DNA of 64,000 bases from Sphingomonas gei (GCF_004792685.1 NZ_SRXT01000009.1:124001-188000); one strand, 5' to 3'; shown: positions 44,473 to 53,763, counted from the first letter of the stretch. Notes: generated from the letters alone by a model not told the origin. Translations and numbers: made by a program.

Positions 44473-44552
44473 GCCGTGGCGGCGTGGCGGCAGGCACGCC
44501 GTGGAACACTGCCAGCCGAAGCGGTATTTCCACGGTCACTGATAGGCGCAAG

Positions 44553-45167
44553 CTAGAGCAAGGCGCTCTGTGCGGCTAACGGCGGATAGACCTGCGCTAC
44601 AGATAGGCTTCCCTTCGGCAACGCGCGCAGCACATCGCCAGCCGGAACAGTCGGGTCCAGCCAGTCGGACCACTGGTTCCGGGTGAGCGGGATGATCTGG
44701 CGTGAATGATAGGGCGCGACGTCTTCGCCAGGCTCCATCGTCAGCATCGTGAATGCCTCACCTTCGGGGGTCTCGCGCCAGATACCAGCGATGCAGAACC
44801 AGGCATGGTCGCGCAGCGTGAACAACCACTTGGTCTTACGCTTCTGCCTGGGATTCTCAGGCTTGGTGAATTCATAGAAGCCGTCAGCAAGGATAAGGCA
44901 CCGGTGCGATGTGAATTCCCTTCCTTCCGAGCGGAAATTATAGACCGGCTTGCCGCCCTGCCCTGCCCAGCTCCAGCGACGATTGACCAATTGTCCCGAC
45001 CCGCGGACCCGGCCGCTGCGGACGATTGGCGCCATATCGCTGATCTTGATGTCCTCCCGCGCCGCGAGGTTAGGCGTACCCTCGGGCATATCGATCTTGA
45101 TTTTCAGATCGTCGAAGTCCTGCGCGATCGACGCTATGTCGACTTCCAGGCGATAGTCATTGCACAT
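44553..45167 (-). CDS. SRAP (YedK/HMCES-like) abasic-site protein
   Basis: 204 residues. Met-Cys at the start (MCNDYRL) gives the Cys2 that forms the thiazolidine crosslink to abasic sites. The conserved Asn/Arg region (NLAAREDIKISD, NRRWSW), SHRCLILADGFYEF (active-site Glu) and APYHSRQIIPL (catalytic His) are all intact. It shields abasic sites in single-stranded DNA. The gene is divergent from a second, degenerate SRAP gene, with a LexA box between them 38 bases upstream of this start. Confidence 0.93.
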   Translation of the reverse strand: MCNDYRLEVDIASIAQDFDDLKIKIDMPEGTPNLAAREDIKISDMAPIVRSGRVRGSGQLVNRRWSWAGQGGKPVYNFRSEGREFTSHRCLILADGFYEFTKPENPRQKRKTKWLFTLRDHAWFCIAGIWRETPEGEAFTMLTMEPGEDVAPYHSRQIIPLTRNQWSDWLDPTVPAGDVLRALPKGSLSVAQVYPPLAAQSALL

Positions 45168-45204
45168 TGATCGCTCCGTTCAAGCCGCCTTGCGGGTCCT
45201 CATC

Positions 45205-45219
45205 GTTCTTATTATGTTC
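45205..45219. promoter_or_regulatory. LexA (SOS) box between two divergent SRAP genes
   Basis: GTTC (45205-45208) and GTTC (45216-45219) with seven bases between, an exact alphaproteobacterial LexA box. It lies 38 bases upstream of the - strand SRAP start and 7 bases before the likely + strand start, so it clearly fits the - strand gene and may also block the + strand one. Confidence 0.8.
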
Positions 45220-45225
45220 TTTCGC

Positions 45226-45744
45226 ATGGATTCGCCAACTCCATTCGACTCGAATGCCCCCGCCGGGAGCAAACGCGCTATCGTCCGGTACAATCCGGAT
45301 AATAGCGCAGAGCTCGAGATGGTCGAGGCGACTTGGGGTTCGAACCCACGGTTCAGCGACGGGGCGTCGTATCGCTTCGTTCGTTCGGAAGGGAAGAGCT
45401 TCCCCAGCCACCGCTGTCTCATGCCAGCTACCGAATTCCAGATGAGCGTGAAGGACCGATGCTACCGGGTTCGGCTCGACGATGGCAATTTCTTCTACCT
45501 CGCCGGCGTCTGGGAACCGCCGATGGCAGACTATCCACTCGCATTCCGCATCGTCACGGTCGCTGCCAACGCCGAGGTCAGTCGCTTTCAGGATCGCCAC
45601 GGTGCCATTATCCTGCGGCGCCAGGTCATGCGTTGGCTTGACCGGTCCGTGCCGGAGACCGAGCTGTTGGGGACGCCGCCAGCGCGCTTGTTCGTCATCG
45701 ACGAGATTACGAGCGGTCCTCGCCAACCAGCATTCGTTCTTTGA
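45226..45744 (+). CDS. Degenerate SRAP paralogue lacking Cys2 and the active-site His
   Basis: About 172 residues from ATG 45226; upstream in-frame starts run into the LexA box. The core aligns with the neighbouring SRAP: KRAIVRYN (for APIVRSG), SYRFVRSEGKSFPSHRCLMPATEFQM (Glu kept) and the final PPARLFVIDE. The N-terminal 40 residues with the nucleophilic Cys2 are missing, and the catalytic His position is Gln (FQDRHGAIIL against YHSRQIIPL). It is therefore probably not a crosslinking enzyme; it may bind DNA passively or be decaying. Confidence 0.72.
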   Translation: MDSPTPFDSNAPAGSKRAIVRYNPDNSAELEMVEATWGSNPRFSDGASYRFVRSEGKSFPSHRCLMPATEFQMSVKDRCYRVRLDDGNFFYLAGVWEPPMADYPLAFRIVTVAANAEVSRFQDRHGAIILRRQVMRWLDRSVPETELLGTPPARLFVIDEITSGPRQPAFVL

Positions 45745-45785
45745 TCTGAACCGCCGCGATGCGGTTGGATCGTGTAGAAGAGGCT

Positions 45786-46403
45786 ATGGAGTTTCCTGAT
45801 CTCGCGTTCGCGGTTCGGTCAGAGCCGCTCATCCTCTACTGGCCGGCGCCGGGTGTTCCGCTGGCCCGGCTGGCGTTTTCGAGCCTCGAGGAGTGGCGTC
45901 GTTTTGTCGTGGGCATGGCGCTCGATCCGCTGATCCCGGACGTAGTCCAACGCAAATTCCAACGCGCGTTGAAGCTCTTTTATCTGGCATGGATCGACGG
46001 CGATCTGATGAAGGCCGGTGAACTGGTCGCGCTGACCGCGCTCGAGCTGGCGCTGAATGACCGATACGGTGAACGCCTTCCCGGCCGGCCGAGGAGGAAG
46101 CTCAAAGCGGGTGAGGCGCCGAGCCTTACCGACAAGCCCCCGCAGCGATCCTTCGCCGCGTTGCTCAAGCATATGGTTGACGGCGCCGGGCTTACCGACG
46201 GCGACATACCCATGATCGTGCGCTGCGGCGGGACGGCCGTAGGCCAATTGATCGGATCGACGAAGCCGACGCTGGCCGATCGGCGCAACGCGCTGGCGCA
46301 TGGTGATCCGTTCGATGGGCTACCGACCAGTGGGCTCATCGAGCTCGTACGCGACCTCATCAATTTTGCCTACCGCAGCTATATCCAGGCAGGCCGGCTC
46401 TAG
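45786..46403 (+). CDS. HEPN-like domain protein of unknown function
   Basis: 205 residues from ATG 45786 (an earlier ATG at 45759 is also open). Mostly helical; near the C-terminus DRRNALAHGDPF contains R-N-x-x-x-H, the R-x4-6-H signature of HEPN domains that are often RNases in defence and toxin-antitoxin systems. No partner nucleotidyltransferase is adjacent. RNase activity is inferred from the motif only. Confidence 0.55.
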   Translation: MEFPDLAFAVRSEPLILYWPAPGVPLARLAFSSLEEWRRFVVGMALDPLIPDVVQRKFQRALKLFYLAWIDGDLMKAGELVALTALELALNDRYGERLPGRPRRKLKAGEAPSLTDKPPQRSFAALLKHMVDGAGLTDGDIPMIVRCGGTAVGQLIGSTKPTLADRRNALAHGDPFDGLPTSGLIELVRDLINFAYRSYIQAGRL

Positions 46404-46416
46404 GAATTGTCAGCCA

Positions 46417-46451
46417 TGACACTTTACCTAGCGTTTTCGGGTAAAGTGTCA
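46417..46451. repeat. Perfect 12-base inverted repeat
   Basis: TGACACTTTACC (46417-46428) / GGTAAAGTGTCA (46440-46451) around an 11-base spacer. It is AT-rich for this DNA, begins 14 bases after the HEPN-like gene, and has no T-run, so it looks like a protein-binding or recombination site, not a terminator. No second copy was noticed. Confidence 0.6.
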
Positions 46452-46534
46452 CTGGTGGCATCTAATGGTGCCGTGGCGGGTGCCTGGATGACGGGCGCCC
46501 CAAGGGCAGGTCACTTCGCCCGTCGACGCGCAGG

Positions 46535-47215
46535 CTAGAGCTCGTCTGGCCGCCCGAACATGAGTCGCGTCTTGAGGTTGCCGTCGGGTCTGCGATGCAG
46601 GTCGATGATTTGCGCGCTGTGCGGCTCGAAGGTCATCAACTCAGCGACAGTCTCGTAAGAGGTGTTCGGCCCGAAATAGCGGGCGGTCCCGTGCCATTTC
46701 TGCCCCTCGATCAATCGCATCCGAAATGTGCCGGAAGGGGCTGGGACGGTGACACGCTCGTTGCGCGCCACGTAGAGCGAGAAGATATGCCGATTGCTCG
46801 CTGGCTCGAATAGCTGAACGACAGCGTTGGCCTCGCTGGCATCCACCGTCAGCCTACTCTTGATGTCGCCAGGTTCTATGCTGCGCGCCACGGTTACCGA
46901 TCCAGTCTCGGGAAAGGGCTTTGCCGCCGTGAAATCGGGCAACCACCCTGCGCGCTTTGCCTCGCCGTACAGCGGGATCAGGATCGACAGGGCCATAAGA
47001 AGGAAGAGCCACTTCTGCCACGGATGCGGCGTGACACGCGGATTGAGGTGATGCCTCCGGGAGTGAAAGTCGTGCCCGCCATCCTTGGCGTCGAACCAGA
47101 GCCCGCCGTGCTCAACCCGCGCTTTCTTGTCGATCCAGGATGCGCTGCCGAGCCGTGCCCCCTTGCTTTCAGCACGGCGGCGCTCGCGCATATAGTCGCG
47201 GTCATCGAGTCCCAT
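46535..47215 (-). CDS. Single-span membrane protein downstream of the relaxase genes
   Basis: 226 residues from ATG 47215 (MGLDDRDYMRERRRAE). A basic, charged cytoplasmic N-terminus of about 65 residues is followed by one membrane helix (about 66-83, KWLFLLMALSILIPLYG) and a periplasmic domain of beta character (SVTVARSIEPGDIKSRLTVDASEANAVVQLFEP). Overlaps the DUF2726 gene by 14 bases. It closes the - strand relaxase operon; an anchor or signalling role in transfer is possible. Confidence 0.6.
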   Translation of the reverse strand: MGLDDRDYMRERRRAESKGARLGSASWIDKKARVEHGGLWFDAKDGGHDFHSRRHHLNPRVTPHPWQKWLFLLMALSILIPLYGEAKRAGWLPDFTAAKPFPETGSVTVARSIEPGDIKSRLTVDASEANAVVQLFEPASNRHIFSLYVARNERVTVPAPSGTFRMRLIEGQKWHGTARYFGPNTSYETVAELMTFEPHSAQIIDLHRRPDGNLKTRLMFGRPDEL

Positions 47216-47804
47216 TGAAACGCCCCCCAAGCGGCCATGTGCGCACTGGCACAGGCAGGCGCGTCACTGCCGGCGCCGCCTTGAGCGCGGCGTCTCGCAG
47301 GTGCCCGACTGCCGCTTGGGCGGTAGCGATGGTCGCGCGGTCCGACGCGGAGATGCGTATCGTCTGATATCCGGCCGCCGACGCTATTTCGTGGCGCTCG
47401 TTGCCCAGCTCGGGATCGGCAAAGCGATCATCCATTTCGATCAGCGCGATGACCGAGCTGGAGGCGGGGTCGACGATTACGAAATCGACGATCGTCTGAA
47501 GAAACGGGTCGTGCTCCGCGGTTTGCGGGTGGCCCTGTCCAACTGCCGGCTCAACGAGCGCGCTCAAAGAGACCTGCGCGTGAATCCGGTACATCGGCAG
47601 GACCCGCTCGAGTGCGGCGAGCATCGCGTGCTTCCGATTGCTGAGGAACGGCCTTGCCACCGGCGATGGCGCGCGACCGATGTGTGTGCGGATGGGGACA
47701 CGCGACGCGATCCATATCGCGACGCCGATCAGGATACACGCGCCCGTGGCGAGCACCAGGCTGTCATGTGGCAGATGACCAAGCTGGTCGAAACGAAGTG
47801 ACAT
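47202..47804 (-). CDS. DUF2726-domain membrane-anchored protein
   Basis: 200 residues from ATG 47804 (MSLRFDQLGH). One N-terminal membrane helix (about 16-33), then PFLSNRKHAMLAALERVLPMYRIHAQVSLSALVEP and FLQTIVDFVIVDPASSSVIALIEMDDR, the DUF2726 pattern, which resembles a restriction-endonuclease-like fold (D-FVI ... IEMDD). DUF2726 proteins recur near conjugation loci. Function unknown. Confidence 0.75.
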   Translation of the reverse strand: MSLRFDQLGHLPHDSLVLATGACILIGVAIWIASRVPIRTHIGRAPSPVARPFLSNRKHAMLAALERVLPMYRIHAQVSLSALVEPAVGQGHPQTAEHDPFLQTIVDFVIVDPASSSVIALIEMDDRFADPELGNERHEIASAAGYQTIRISASDRATIATAQAAVGHLRDAALKAAPAVTRLPVPVRTWPLGGRFNGTR

Positions 47805-47856
47805 TGGACCTCTCCCGGTTAGGGCACGAGGCTCGCGCCCCATGCCGGAGCGCTTC

Positions 47857-48057
47857 TCAGTTCCAGCCGTCGCGACGGCCTTCATTGCTGTCTTTGAGGT
47901 TGCGGCCTTCGACCGCTGAGCGGCGGACTTCGAGTTCGACCTGGTCGCCCTTGCGACGCGTACGGAAATCAGCGTCCTTGAGGCCGTTGCGGCGGGCATA
48001 ATCCTCGGCCGCTTTTTCGCTGCCGAACTTGCCGCGTTCATCAAAATCCCACGCCAT
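47857..48057 (-). CDS. Small charged protein downstream of traI
   Basis: 66 residues from ATG 48057 with AAGGAGA upstream. MAWDFDERGKFGSEKAAEDYARRNGLKD then alternating basic and acidic residues. 45 bases after the relaxase stop and same strand. No family recognised. Confidence 0.7.
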   Translation of the reverse strand: MAWDFDERGKFGSEKAAEDYARRNGLKDADFRTRRKGDQVELEVRRSAVEGRNLKDSNEGRRDGWN

Positions 48058-48102
48058 GTTCCGTCTCCTTGGTTGGGCCGGCATCGCGCCGGCGGTTGAG
48101 TG

Positions 48103-51100
48103 TCACAAATCGAGGCCGAGGCTGCGCTCAGGCAGCGGCGGCAGCAGGTCGCCTTTGTCGGGTTTGAGGTCGGGCGGCGCCTTGAGGTCGGTGGCCTTCG
48201 CCGCGGCGGACGCCGGCGCGATAGGTCCGTCCGGAATCGGCGGCAGATCGACTAAGATATCGGGGTGATCGGCCATATTGAGGCCGTCGATCGGGCCGGG
48301 GTCGAACTTGACCGGCGGCGCCGATGCCTTCTTGCCGTCGATATCGAGCCGGCCGACCGTCTCCAGTGCGGAGGTCTTGTTGCCGGGATTGAGATCGAGT
48401 TGGCGCTCGAGTTTTTCCCGGTTGTCCACCACCATGGTTAGCTCGTCGCGCACCCGCGTCACGCCGACGTTGAACAGCCGCTGGTTCGACAGATTGCGCT
48501 CGTGGCTGTCCATTACCGTGATGGCTTTGTCGGTGGTGATGCCCTGCGCCATGTGCATGTTGAGCGCGTAGGCAAGGTCGAGCCGGGAGAGCATCGGATC
48601 GCCGAGATCGAGGGTGAGGTGCTGCTGGTTCGCGGTCTCGACAGTCACACCATTGGCGTCAACCGAGAGCACACGCGCAAGGGCCGCGTTGTGGAGGTCG
48701 CGCGGCTTGTCGTTGGCGGTCCAACGGATGCGGTCGCCTTCGCGAATGTGGAGATCTTTTTTCTCTGTCAGCTCGAGGCGATCGCGCTTCTCGGTCGGGG
48801 ACAGGCGCTGGGGATCGAAGCGGATCTTGCGGCGGCCATCGCTGAGCTCGACCTTGCCGTTTGGCATTACCCGCGTGACGTCGTAGCGCCCCTTTTCGAG
48901 CCCCACGTCCTGCGCGCCACCGCGGCCGACGTCGAGCGTCTGGCCGGGCTGGTAAGTCGACGCGTAGCGCAGCTCCTCCCGTGTATGATTGACGCGTTCA
49001 TAGACGGTAAGGTGGATCCCCTGCCCCCGCACGGTGCCCTCGGCCGCGAGGCCGTCCTGGATGCGCTGATTGATGATCGCACGCGATTCCCGACCCGATG
49101 CGAACACAGCGGTCGCCTCTCGCTCATCAGCCGCGAGCGCCAGCCACATATCGGCGGCGGTTTCGGGGGGGCTAGCAGTCTCGTGGACAGAGTCGCCAAG
49201 CACCTTCATCGCCTCCCCGGCCTTGCCAATGTTCGCCAGCGCAGAGACCGTGAGGAGCTTCGGGTTGTTCTCCTGCCTGATATTATAGTCCATGCGCGCC
49301 ATCGTGCCGCCGGCCGCCTGGATCATCGCGAAGGATTTGCCGGCGTCGATTGAAGAGAGCTGCTGGCGATCGCCGACCAGAACAAGCTTATCGACGCCGA
49401 GCGCCTCGGTGATCCGGTGGAGCTTCAGCATGTCGTCGCTCGAGACCATCGATGTCTCGTCGACCACGATCATGGCGCCTGCGAACTTGGCCTGCGCTGC
49501 CTCGAACCTTGGCGTGTCGCGCTCGGTCACGAACCGTTCGTTGGCGAGCACGAACGAAGCGATCGTCTGGCTGTTGATGCCGGCGCCTTCTGCGAGGTCG
49601 GCGACCATTTTGTTCTGGAAGGCGAGGCCTAGGATCTCTCGGCCTTCGCTTGCCGCGACACGCCCGACGGCCTGCAACATCGTCGACTTGCCCGCGCCGG
49701 CGACGCCCTGGACGGTGACCGTGCGATCTTCCGACGACAGGATCAGCGTGGCCGCGGCCAGCTGGCCGGCATTGAGTGGGCGATCCGCGGCCGCCTGCAG
49801 CCGTGCGGGGGCATCGGCGGCTTGGACGATCGGCGCGGCTCTTCCCGCGCCGTCCTCGACTGCCTTGAGGATGCTCTCTTCGGTGCGGAGCGCCTCCTGC
49901 GTGGTGACCATGCTCACGCCTTTGTCGCCGGCGCGGGCGACGCCCGGGATGAGCTGGCGGTTCTCGACCAATTGTCCGACGCGGTGCTCGACGGTTTCGA
50001 TCGTGACGCCCTTCAAGCCAAGATCGAGCGCGGTCTTCACCAGTAGATGGACATTGAACGCCGCTTCGCGTTCGGACAGGATCCGGACGGCGGACGCAAC
50101 CGCGAGCTGCGATCGGGCCGTGGCAGGAGACTGGGTGACCCGCGCGAGGCCGGAATCGACCAGCGGGTCATGCGCGCGAAGGAAGCCGCCGACCAGGTCG
50201 CGAGCGCTGGCGATCGCGTCGCTGACCGCGCGAAACCCGCGCTCAAGCCGGCTATCCGCGGTGCTCTGACCCGCGCGTGCCTCGGCCGAAGCGAGCAGGC
50301 TCTTGCCGTCGAAGCCGAGCGCTGCCGCCTTGTCGATCCAGCCTTTCAGCAGGCCATCGCGGTCATCGACATTGAGCTTGGGATCACGGGTGTTGGTGGT
50401 GACCCCGTCACGGCCCTTGGCCGAGACGATGCCGAGTTCCGCCGCTTTCTCAAGGATCGCTTCGCGGCGCTGGCTGAAGGCGTCGATCACAGCCTTGGGC
50501 ACGCCCGATATCTCGAACGTCCCGTGCTTGCCTTTGAGATCGACCTGGTAGCCGAGCTTCTCGATGCCGGCGCGTAGATAGGCGTGGTAGATGGCGCCGA
50601 TCGTGGTGTTGCTGCTCCAGATCTTGTCGGCGTGGAGCGCCTGCCATTTGCCATCGGGCATCCGTGTCAGATTGGCGACGACGGCATGGACATGGGCCTG
50701 CGGGTCGAGCGCCCTGCTCGTGTCGTGCTGGAACAGCGCATAGACCAGATTACCGGTCTGGACCGGGACCTTGCGGCCCTCCACGTCCTTGCGGCCCTCG
50801 GCGAGATTCTTCTCGACCCAGGCCATCGTCTTCTGGACGGCAGCCATGTTGGCCGCGAGCACGCGTTTGTCGCCGGCGACAAAGGCCATGAGCGACACCG
50901 ACTTAGGAGCCGAGAAGGTGAGATCGACGCCGTTGCGGCGGTTTTCCACTTGGGCGACGCCCTCGCCCGACGGCAGCGTGCCGCTCAGGATTTCCTCGAA
51001 GGCCTGTTTCGAAACCTCGCCGTCGAGGCCGAGTGTCTCGGGCCCTGCCCCGCCCCATTCGCTCTGCTCGGCTGAGCCATCCGCGGTGTAATAATTGTCC

Positions 51101-51168
51101 TTGAAATCGTCCTTCGCGAAATAGTTCGCGGCACCCGAGGCGGAGCGGACCGAGGCGACCGAGAGCAT
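48103..51168 (-). CDS. traI: MobF conjugative relaxase-helicase (TraI/TrwC type)
   Basis: 1021 residues. Relaxase domain: Tyr16, Tyr26 and Tyr27 near the N-terminus (NYFAKDDFKDNYYTADG), as in TrwC, and the three-His metal site H148, H159, H161 (FQHDTSRALDPQAHVHAVV). A RecD-like 5'-3' helicase follows: Walker A GVAGAGKST (about 495), VVDETSMV, LVGDRQQLSS, and late motif ALNMHMAQGITTDKAITV. It nicks oriT, stays bound to the 5' end and unwinds the plasmid. Shorter than F TraI (1756 aa), similar to TrwC (966). Three bases separate it from traD. Confidence 0.95.
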   Translation of the reverse strand: MLSVASVRSASGAANYFAKDDFKDNYYTADGSAEQSEWGGAGPETLGLDGEVSKQAFEEILSGTLPSGEGVAQVENRRNGVDLTFSAPKSVSLMAFVAGDKRVLAANMAAVQKTMAWVEKNLAEGRKDVEGRKVPVQTGNLVYALFQHDTSRALDPQAHVHAVVANLTRMPDGKWQALHADKIWSSNTTIGAIYHAYLRAGIEKLGYQVDLKGKHGTFEISGVPKAVIDAFSQRREAILEKAAELGIVSAKGRDGVTTNTRDPKLNVDDRDGLLKGWIDKAAALGFDGKSLLASAEARAGQSTADSRLERGFRAVSDAIASARDLVGGFLRAHDPLVDSGLARVTQSPATARSQLAVASAVRILSEREAAFNVHLLVKTALDLGLKGVTIETVEHRVGQLVENRQLIPGVARAGDKGVSMVTTQEALRTEESILKAVEDGAGRAAPIVQAADAPARLQAAADRPLNAGQLAAATLILSSEDRTVTVQGVAGAGKSTMLQAVGRVAASEGREILGLAFQNKMVADLAEGAGINSQTIASFVLANERFVTERDTPRFEAAQAKFAGAMIVVDETSMVSSDDMLKLHRITEALGVDKLVLVGDRQQLSSIDAGKSFAMIQAAGGTMARMDYNIRQENNPKLLTVSALANIGKAGEAMKVLGDSVHETASPPETAADMWLALAADEREATAVFASGRESRAIINQRIQDGLAAEGTVRGQGIHLTVYERVNHTREELRYASTYQPGQTLDVGRGGAQDVGLEKGRYDVTRVMPNGKVELSDGRRKIRFDPQRLSPTEKRDRLELTEKKDLHIREGDRIRWTANDKPRDLHNAALARVLSVDANGVTVETANQQHLTLDLGDPMLSRLDLAYALNMHMAQGITTDKAITVMDSHERNLSNQRLFNVGVTRVRDELTMVVDNREKLERQLDLNPGNKTSALETVGRLDIDGKKASAPPVKFDPGPIDGLNMADHPDILVDLPPIPDGPIAPASAAAKATDLKAPPDLKPDKGDLLPPLPERSLGLDL

Positions 51169-51170
51169 GC

Positions 51171-53483
51171 CTAGATCCCCATGTCCATGCCATCGGAATC
51201 AAGCCCGCTGGCAAAGCCTTCCCTCAGCTCGACGAGGCTTTGATTCTCCACTTGGATCCCGCGCGGTTGCGCATCGCGACTGTCGCGACGCTCCTCGCTG
51301 GTGCGGGTGCCGGCGGCCTGATCCTCGGGCTTGTCGCGAGCCGCTTGCGCCTTGTCGGCGGCATGGGGGGCGGGCGTCGTTTGCTCGTTGCGATCGTCGT
51401 TGCGCTGTGCGGCGCGCATCGTCTCGGCATTCTCTTCCTCGGTCGGCGTGAAGAGGATCCGCGCTGCCATCTCCTTTGCGAGATTGGTCGCCTCGACCAC
51501 TTCCTCGACGATCTGGGCGGCGCCATCCCGCCCCCCTGCCTCACCTCCCGCACCGTCCTCTTCGGCAAACACTTCCTCTCCGCGCCTTGACCGCACGGGG
51601 CTAATATTGGGTCGCGCGATGAAGCCCTGCGCGACCTGGGGATAGTCCTTCCATTCGAGCAGAATGCGTGCCGCCGGGAACCCGTCGGGGAACTTCACGA
51701 AGCCGTGCATGGAGGGCAGGTTCGTGATGTCATCGGCGATCACGAGCGGCTCGACCTGCTTGCGCGGTGTCAGCGTCGAGGCGTCGCGATTGTTGTTATA
51801 GCCGTAGCTGTACGCCTCATCCATCTGGCGCACTTCGCGGTTGCCGATGTAGCGCGCGCACTGCTCGGCGGTGTCGAGATCGGCGGTTGCGAGGATGAGC
51901 TTGGAGCGGGCGAGCGAGGCGAGATTGCGAGCGCCCTGTTCGCCATAAACCTCGACCAGTTTCTCGAAACTGTGGATGCCCAGGATCATCGCGCCGCCGA
52001 ACGCGCGCGCGGTCTGGAGACCGTTCTCGATTGCCGGCAGTTTGTGGAGCGCGCCGAGCTCGTCGAACATGAACCACATGCGCAGCGAGCGGGTGCGCGG
52101 CATGGTCATGAGGCGGTTGATGCACAGGTCCATCCAGAGCGTCAGCAGCGCCCGGTTCATCGCCAGATCGACATAGTTGGAGGTGATGAAAAGGATCGCG
52201 CCGGGCTGCTTGTCGCCGGTGATCCAGTCCCGGATCGAGAATTGCTCACCTTCGTCCGGCAGGAAGCGCAGGACCTGCGCGTTGGTGTTGAAAACGGCAC
52301 GGATCGATTCCGCCATGCGGGCGGCTTCCGGGGCGGTCAGCGGGTCGGCGATGGTGTTGGCGAGGAAGCGGTGGACCCGCTTTAGGTCCGCCGTCATCAG
52401 GTTCTCGGACAGCGCGAGATTGGTGGTCTGGCCGCGCTCCTGGAGGCGGACGCACATTTCGATGAAAAGCGTGCGCGCCGCCAGCGCCCAGAAGGGCTCG
52501 GAAGATCCACCGTCCGACGGGATCAGGGCTGCAGCCGCCGCGGTAAATTCGCTGTGCGTGCGGCAATCGTTGAAGATCGACCAGGCCGGGCAGCGTTGGT
52601 CCATCGGGTTGAGGATGGTATCGCGCTCCGGATCGTAGAAGGCTTCGACATAGGCGCCGGTCAGGTCGAAGATGACGGCATTGTCCTGGCGCGCGCGCAT
52701 CTGCGCCACGAGGCTCCTGAGCTCGGTGGTCTTGCCCGAGCCGGTCGTGCCGATGAGCATCGTGTGCGACTGCTCCATGCGGTGCGGATAGGGCACGCCG
52801 GCAAGCGAATAGGGGTGGTGGATGCCGCCGGCTTTCCGTTCGGCGAAGGGCAATCGGAGCACGGCCGAAGGGCTTAGCCGGGGGAAGAACTGCCGCGCAT
52901 CTTCCTCGAATTTGGCGGCGTTATGTTGGGCGATTTCGGCGAAGAGGACACCGCGCTCGACCAGCATCGCGCCGCGTTCGTGGCGTTCCTGGAGGATGGT
53001 CTTGCCGCGCCGCCGGGAGATATCGACGAACCAGATCGTGATCGGCGCGATGACGAAAACCGAGACGAGGATCGAGCCGATAAACGCGTGGACCGTGGTT
53101 GCCCAAGCCTTCTGGACGGCGGGGATATAGGGCACGGCCGGCATGATCGTTTTGTAGATTTCGCCGTTCGGCAGCGTGACGTTGACGCGCTTGTTCGGAT
53201 TGAGGTCGACCCAGTTCCAAAGCGCCGAATAGAGCTTCATGCAGACGAGCTGGAATCCGTGCTCGTCGAGGCGCAGCGAGAGGATGATGAACCAGGCGGC
53301 GAGGAAGGCGAAGAACCAGGCGATGATGGGCAGCTTCGCGCCTGAAAACCACATCAGCATCTCATGGGTGAGGAGCTGGCTGCCGCGTGTGAAATTGCCC
53401 GAGTTGCGCTGAACCCGGCCCCGCGCGGAGTGATGGGTCAGCGGGATGTTTTTCCCGTTCGAGCGGATGTCCTCACGCGCCAT
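51171..53483 (-). CDS. traD: Type IV coupling protein TraD
   Basis: 770 residues from ATG 53483. Two N-terminal membrane helices (about 50-70 and 131-153), Walker A GTTGSGKTTEL (245-255), Walker B MWFMFDELGALH, and FGGAMILGIHSFEKL for the later ATPase motif. The C-terminal 130 residues are acidic and disordered (many E, D, A, R), the usual site for relaxosome contact. It pumps the relaxase-DNA complex to the F-type channel at the start of the window. Overlaps the ribbon-helix-helix gene by 11 bases. Confidence 0.95.
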   Translation of the reverse strand: MAREDIRSNGKNIPLTHHSARGRVQRNSGNFTRGSQLLTHEMLMWFSGAKLPIIAWFFAFLAAWFIILSLRLDEHGFQLVCMKLYSALWNWVDLNPNKRVNVTLPNGEIYKTIMPAVPYIPAVQKAWATTVHAFIGSILVSVFVIAPITIWFVDISRRRGKTILQERHERGAMLVERGVLFAEIAQHNAAKFEEDARQFFPRLSPSAVLRLPFAERKAGGIHHPYSLAGVPYPHRMEQSHTMLIGTTGSGKTTELRSLVAQMRARQDNAVIFDLTGAYVEAFYDPERDTILNPMDQRCPAWSIFNDCRTHSEFTAAAAALIPSDGGSSEPFWALAARTLFIEMCVRLQERGQTTNLALSENLMTADLKRVHRFLANTIADPLTAPEAARMAESIRAVFNTNAQVLRFLPDEGEQFSIRDWITGDKQPGAILFITSNYVDLAMNRALLTLWMDLCINRLMTMPRTRSLRMWFMFDELGALHKLPAIENGLQTARAFGGAMILGIHSFEKLVEVYGEQGARNLASLARSKLILATADLDTAEQCARYIGNREVRQMDEAYSYGYNNNRDASTLTPRKQVEPLVIADDITNLPSMHGFVKFPDGFPAARILLEWKDYPQVAQGFIARPNISPVRSRRGEEVFAEEDGAGGEAGGRDGAAQIVEEVVEATNLAKEMAARILFTPTEEENAETMRAAQRNDDRNEQTTPAPHAADKAQAARDKPEDQAAGTRTSEERRDSRDAQPRGIQVENQSLVELREGFASGLDSDGMDMGI

Positions 53484-53763
53484 GATATTGGACCAGGCGC
53501 TTGTCGGTTTCGGCGACGAGCCGCTCGCGGAGCTCGGGATATTGCTCGCGGATGATGATGTCCAAAGCGAGCTGCTGGAACTCGCTGATCCGGGCAAGAC
53601 GGCGGTGGCTGGCGGTCAGCAGATCGGACGAGGAAAGGAAGACGTCGAGCGCCGACCGGATGATGTCGGCGACGCTGAGCTTGCGCTCCGCAGCGATGGT
53701 GCTCAGCCGATCCCACTGGGTCCGCTCGAGCCGCACATTATAGTGCCGGTAACTGGTAGCCAA
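53473..53763 (-). CDS. Ribbon-helix-helix relaxosome accessory protein (TrwA/TraM-like role)
   Basis: 96 residues from TTG 53763: AGGAGG is six bases upstream, and MATSYRHYNVRLERTQWDRLSTIAAERKLSVADIIRSALDVFL is a ribbon-helix-helix opening (beta strand YNVRLE then two helices). The C-terminal helices could oligomerise. Placed directly between oriT and traD as trwA is in R388, it probably binds the repeated GTAGT/ACTAC dyads at 53865-53939, stimulates nicking and represses the operon. Confidence 0.75.
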   Translation of the reverse strand: MATSYRHYNVRLERTQWDRLSTIAAERKLSVADIIRSALDVFLSSSDLLTASHRRLARISEFQQLALDIIIREQYPELRERLVAETDKRLVQYHGA

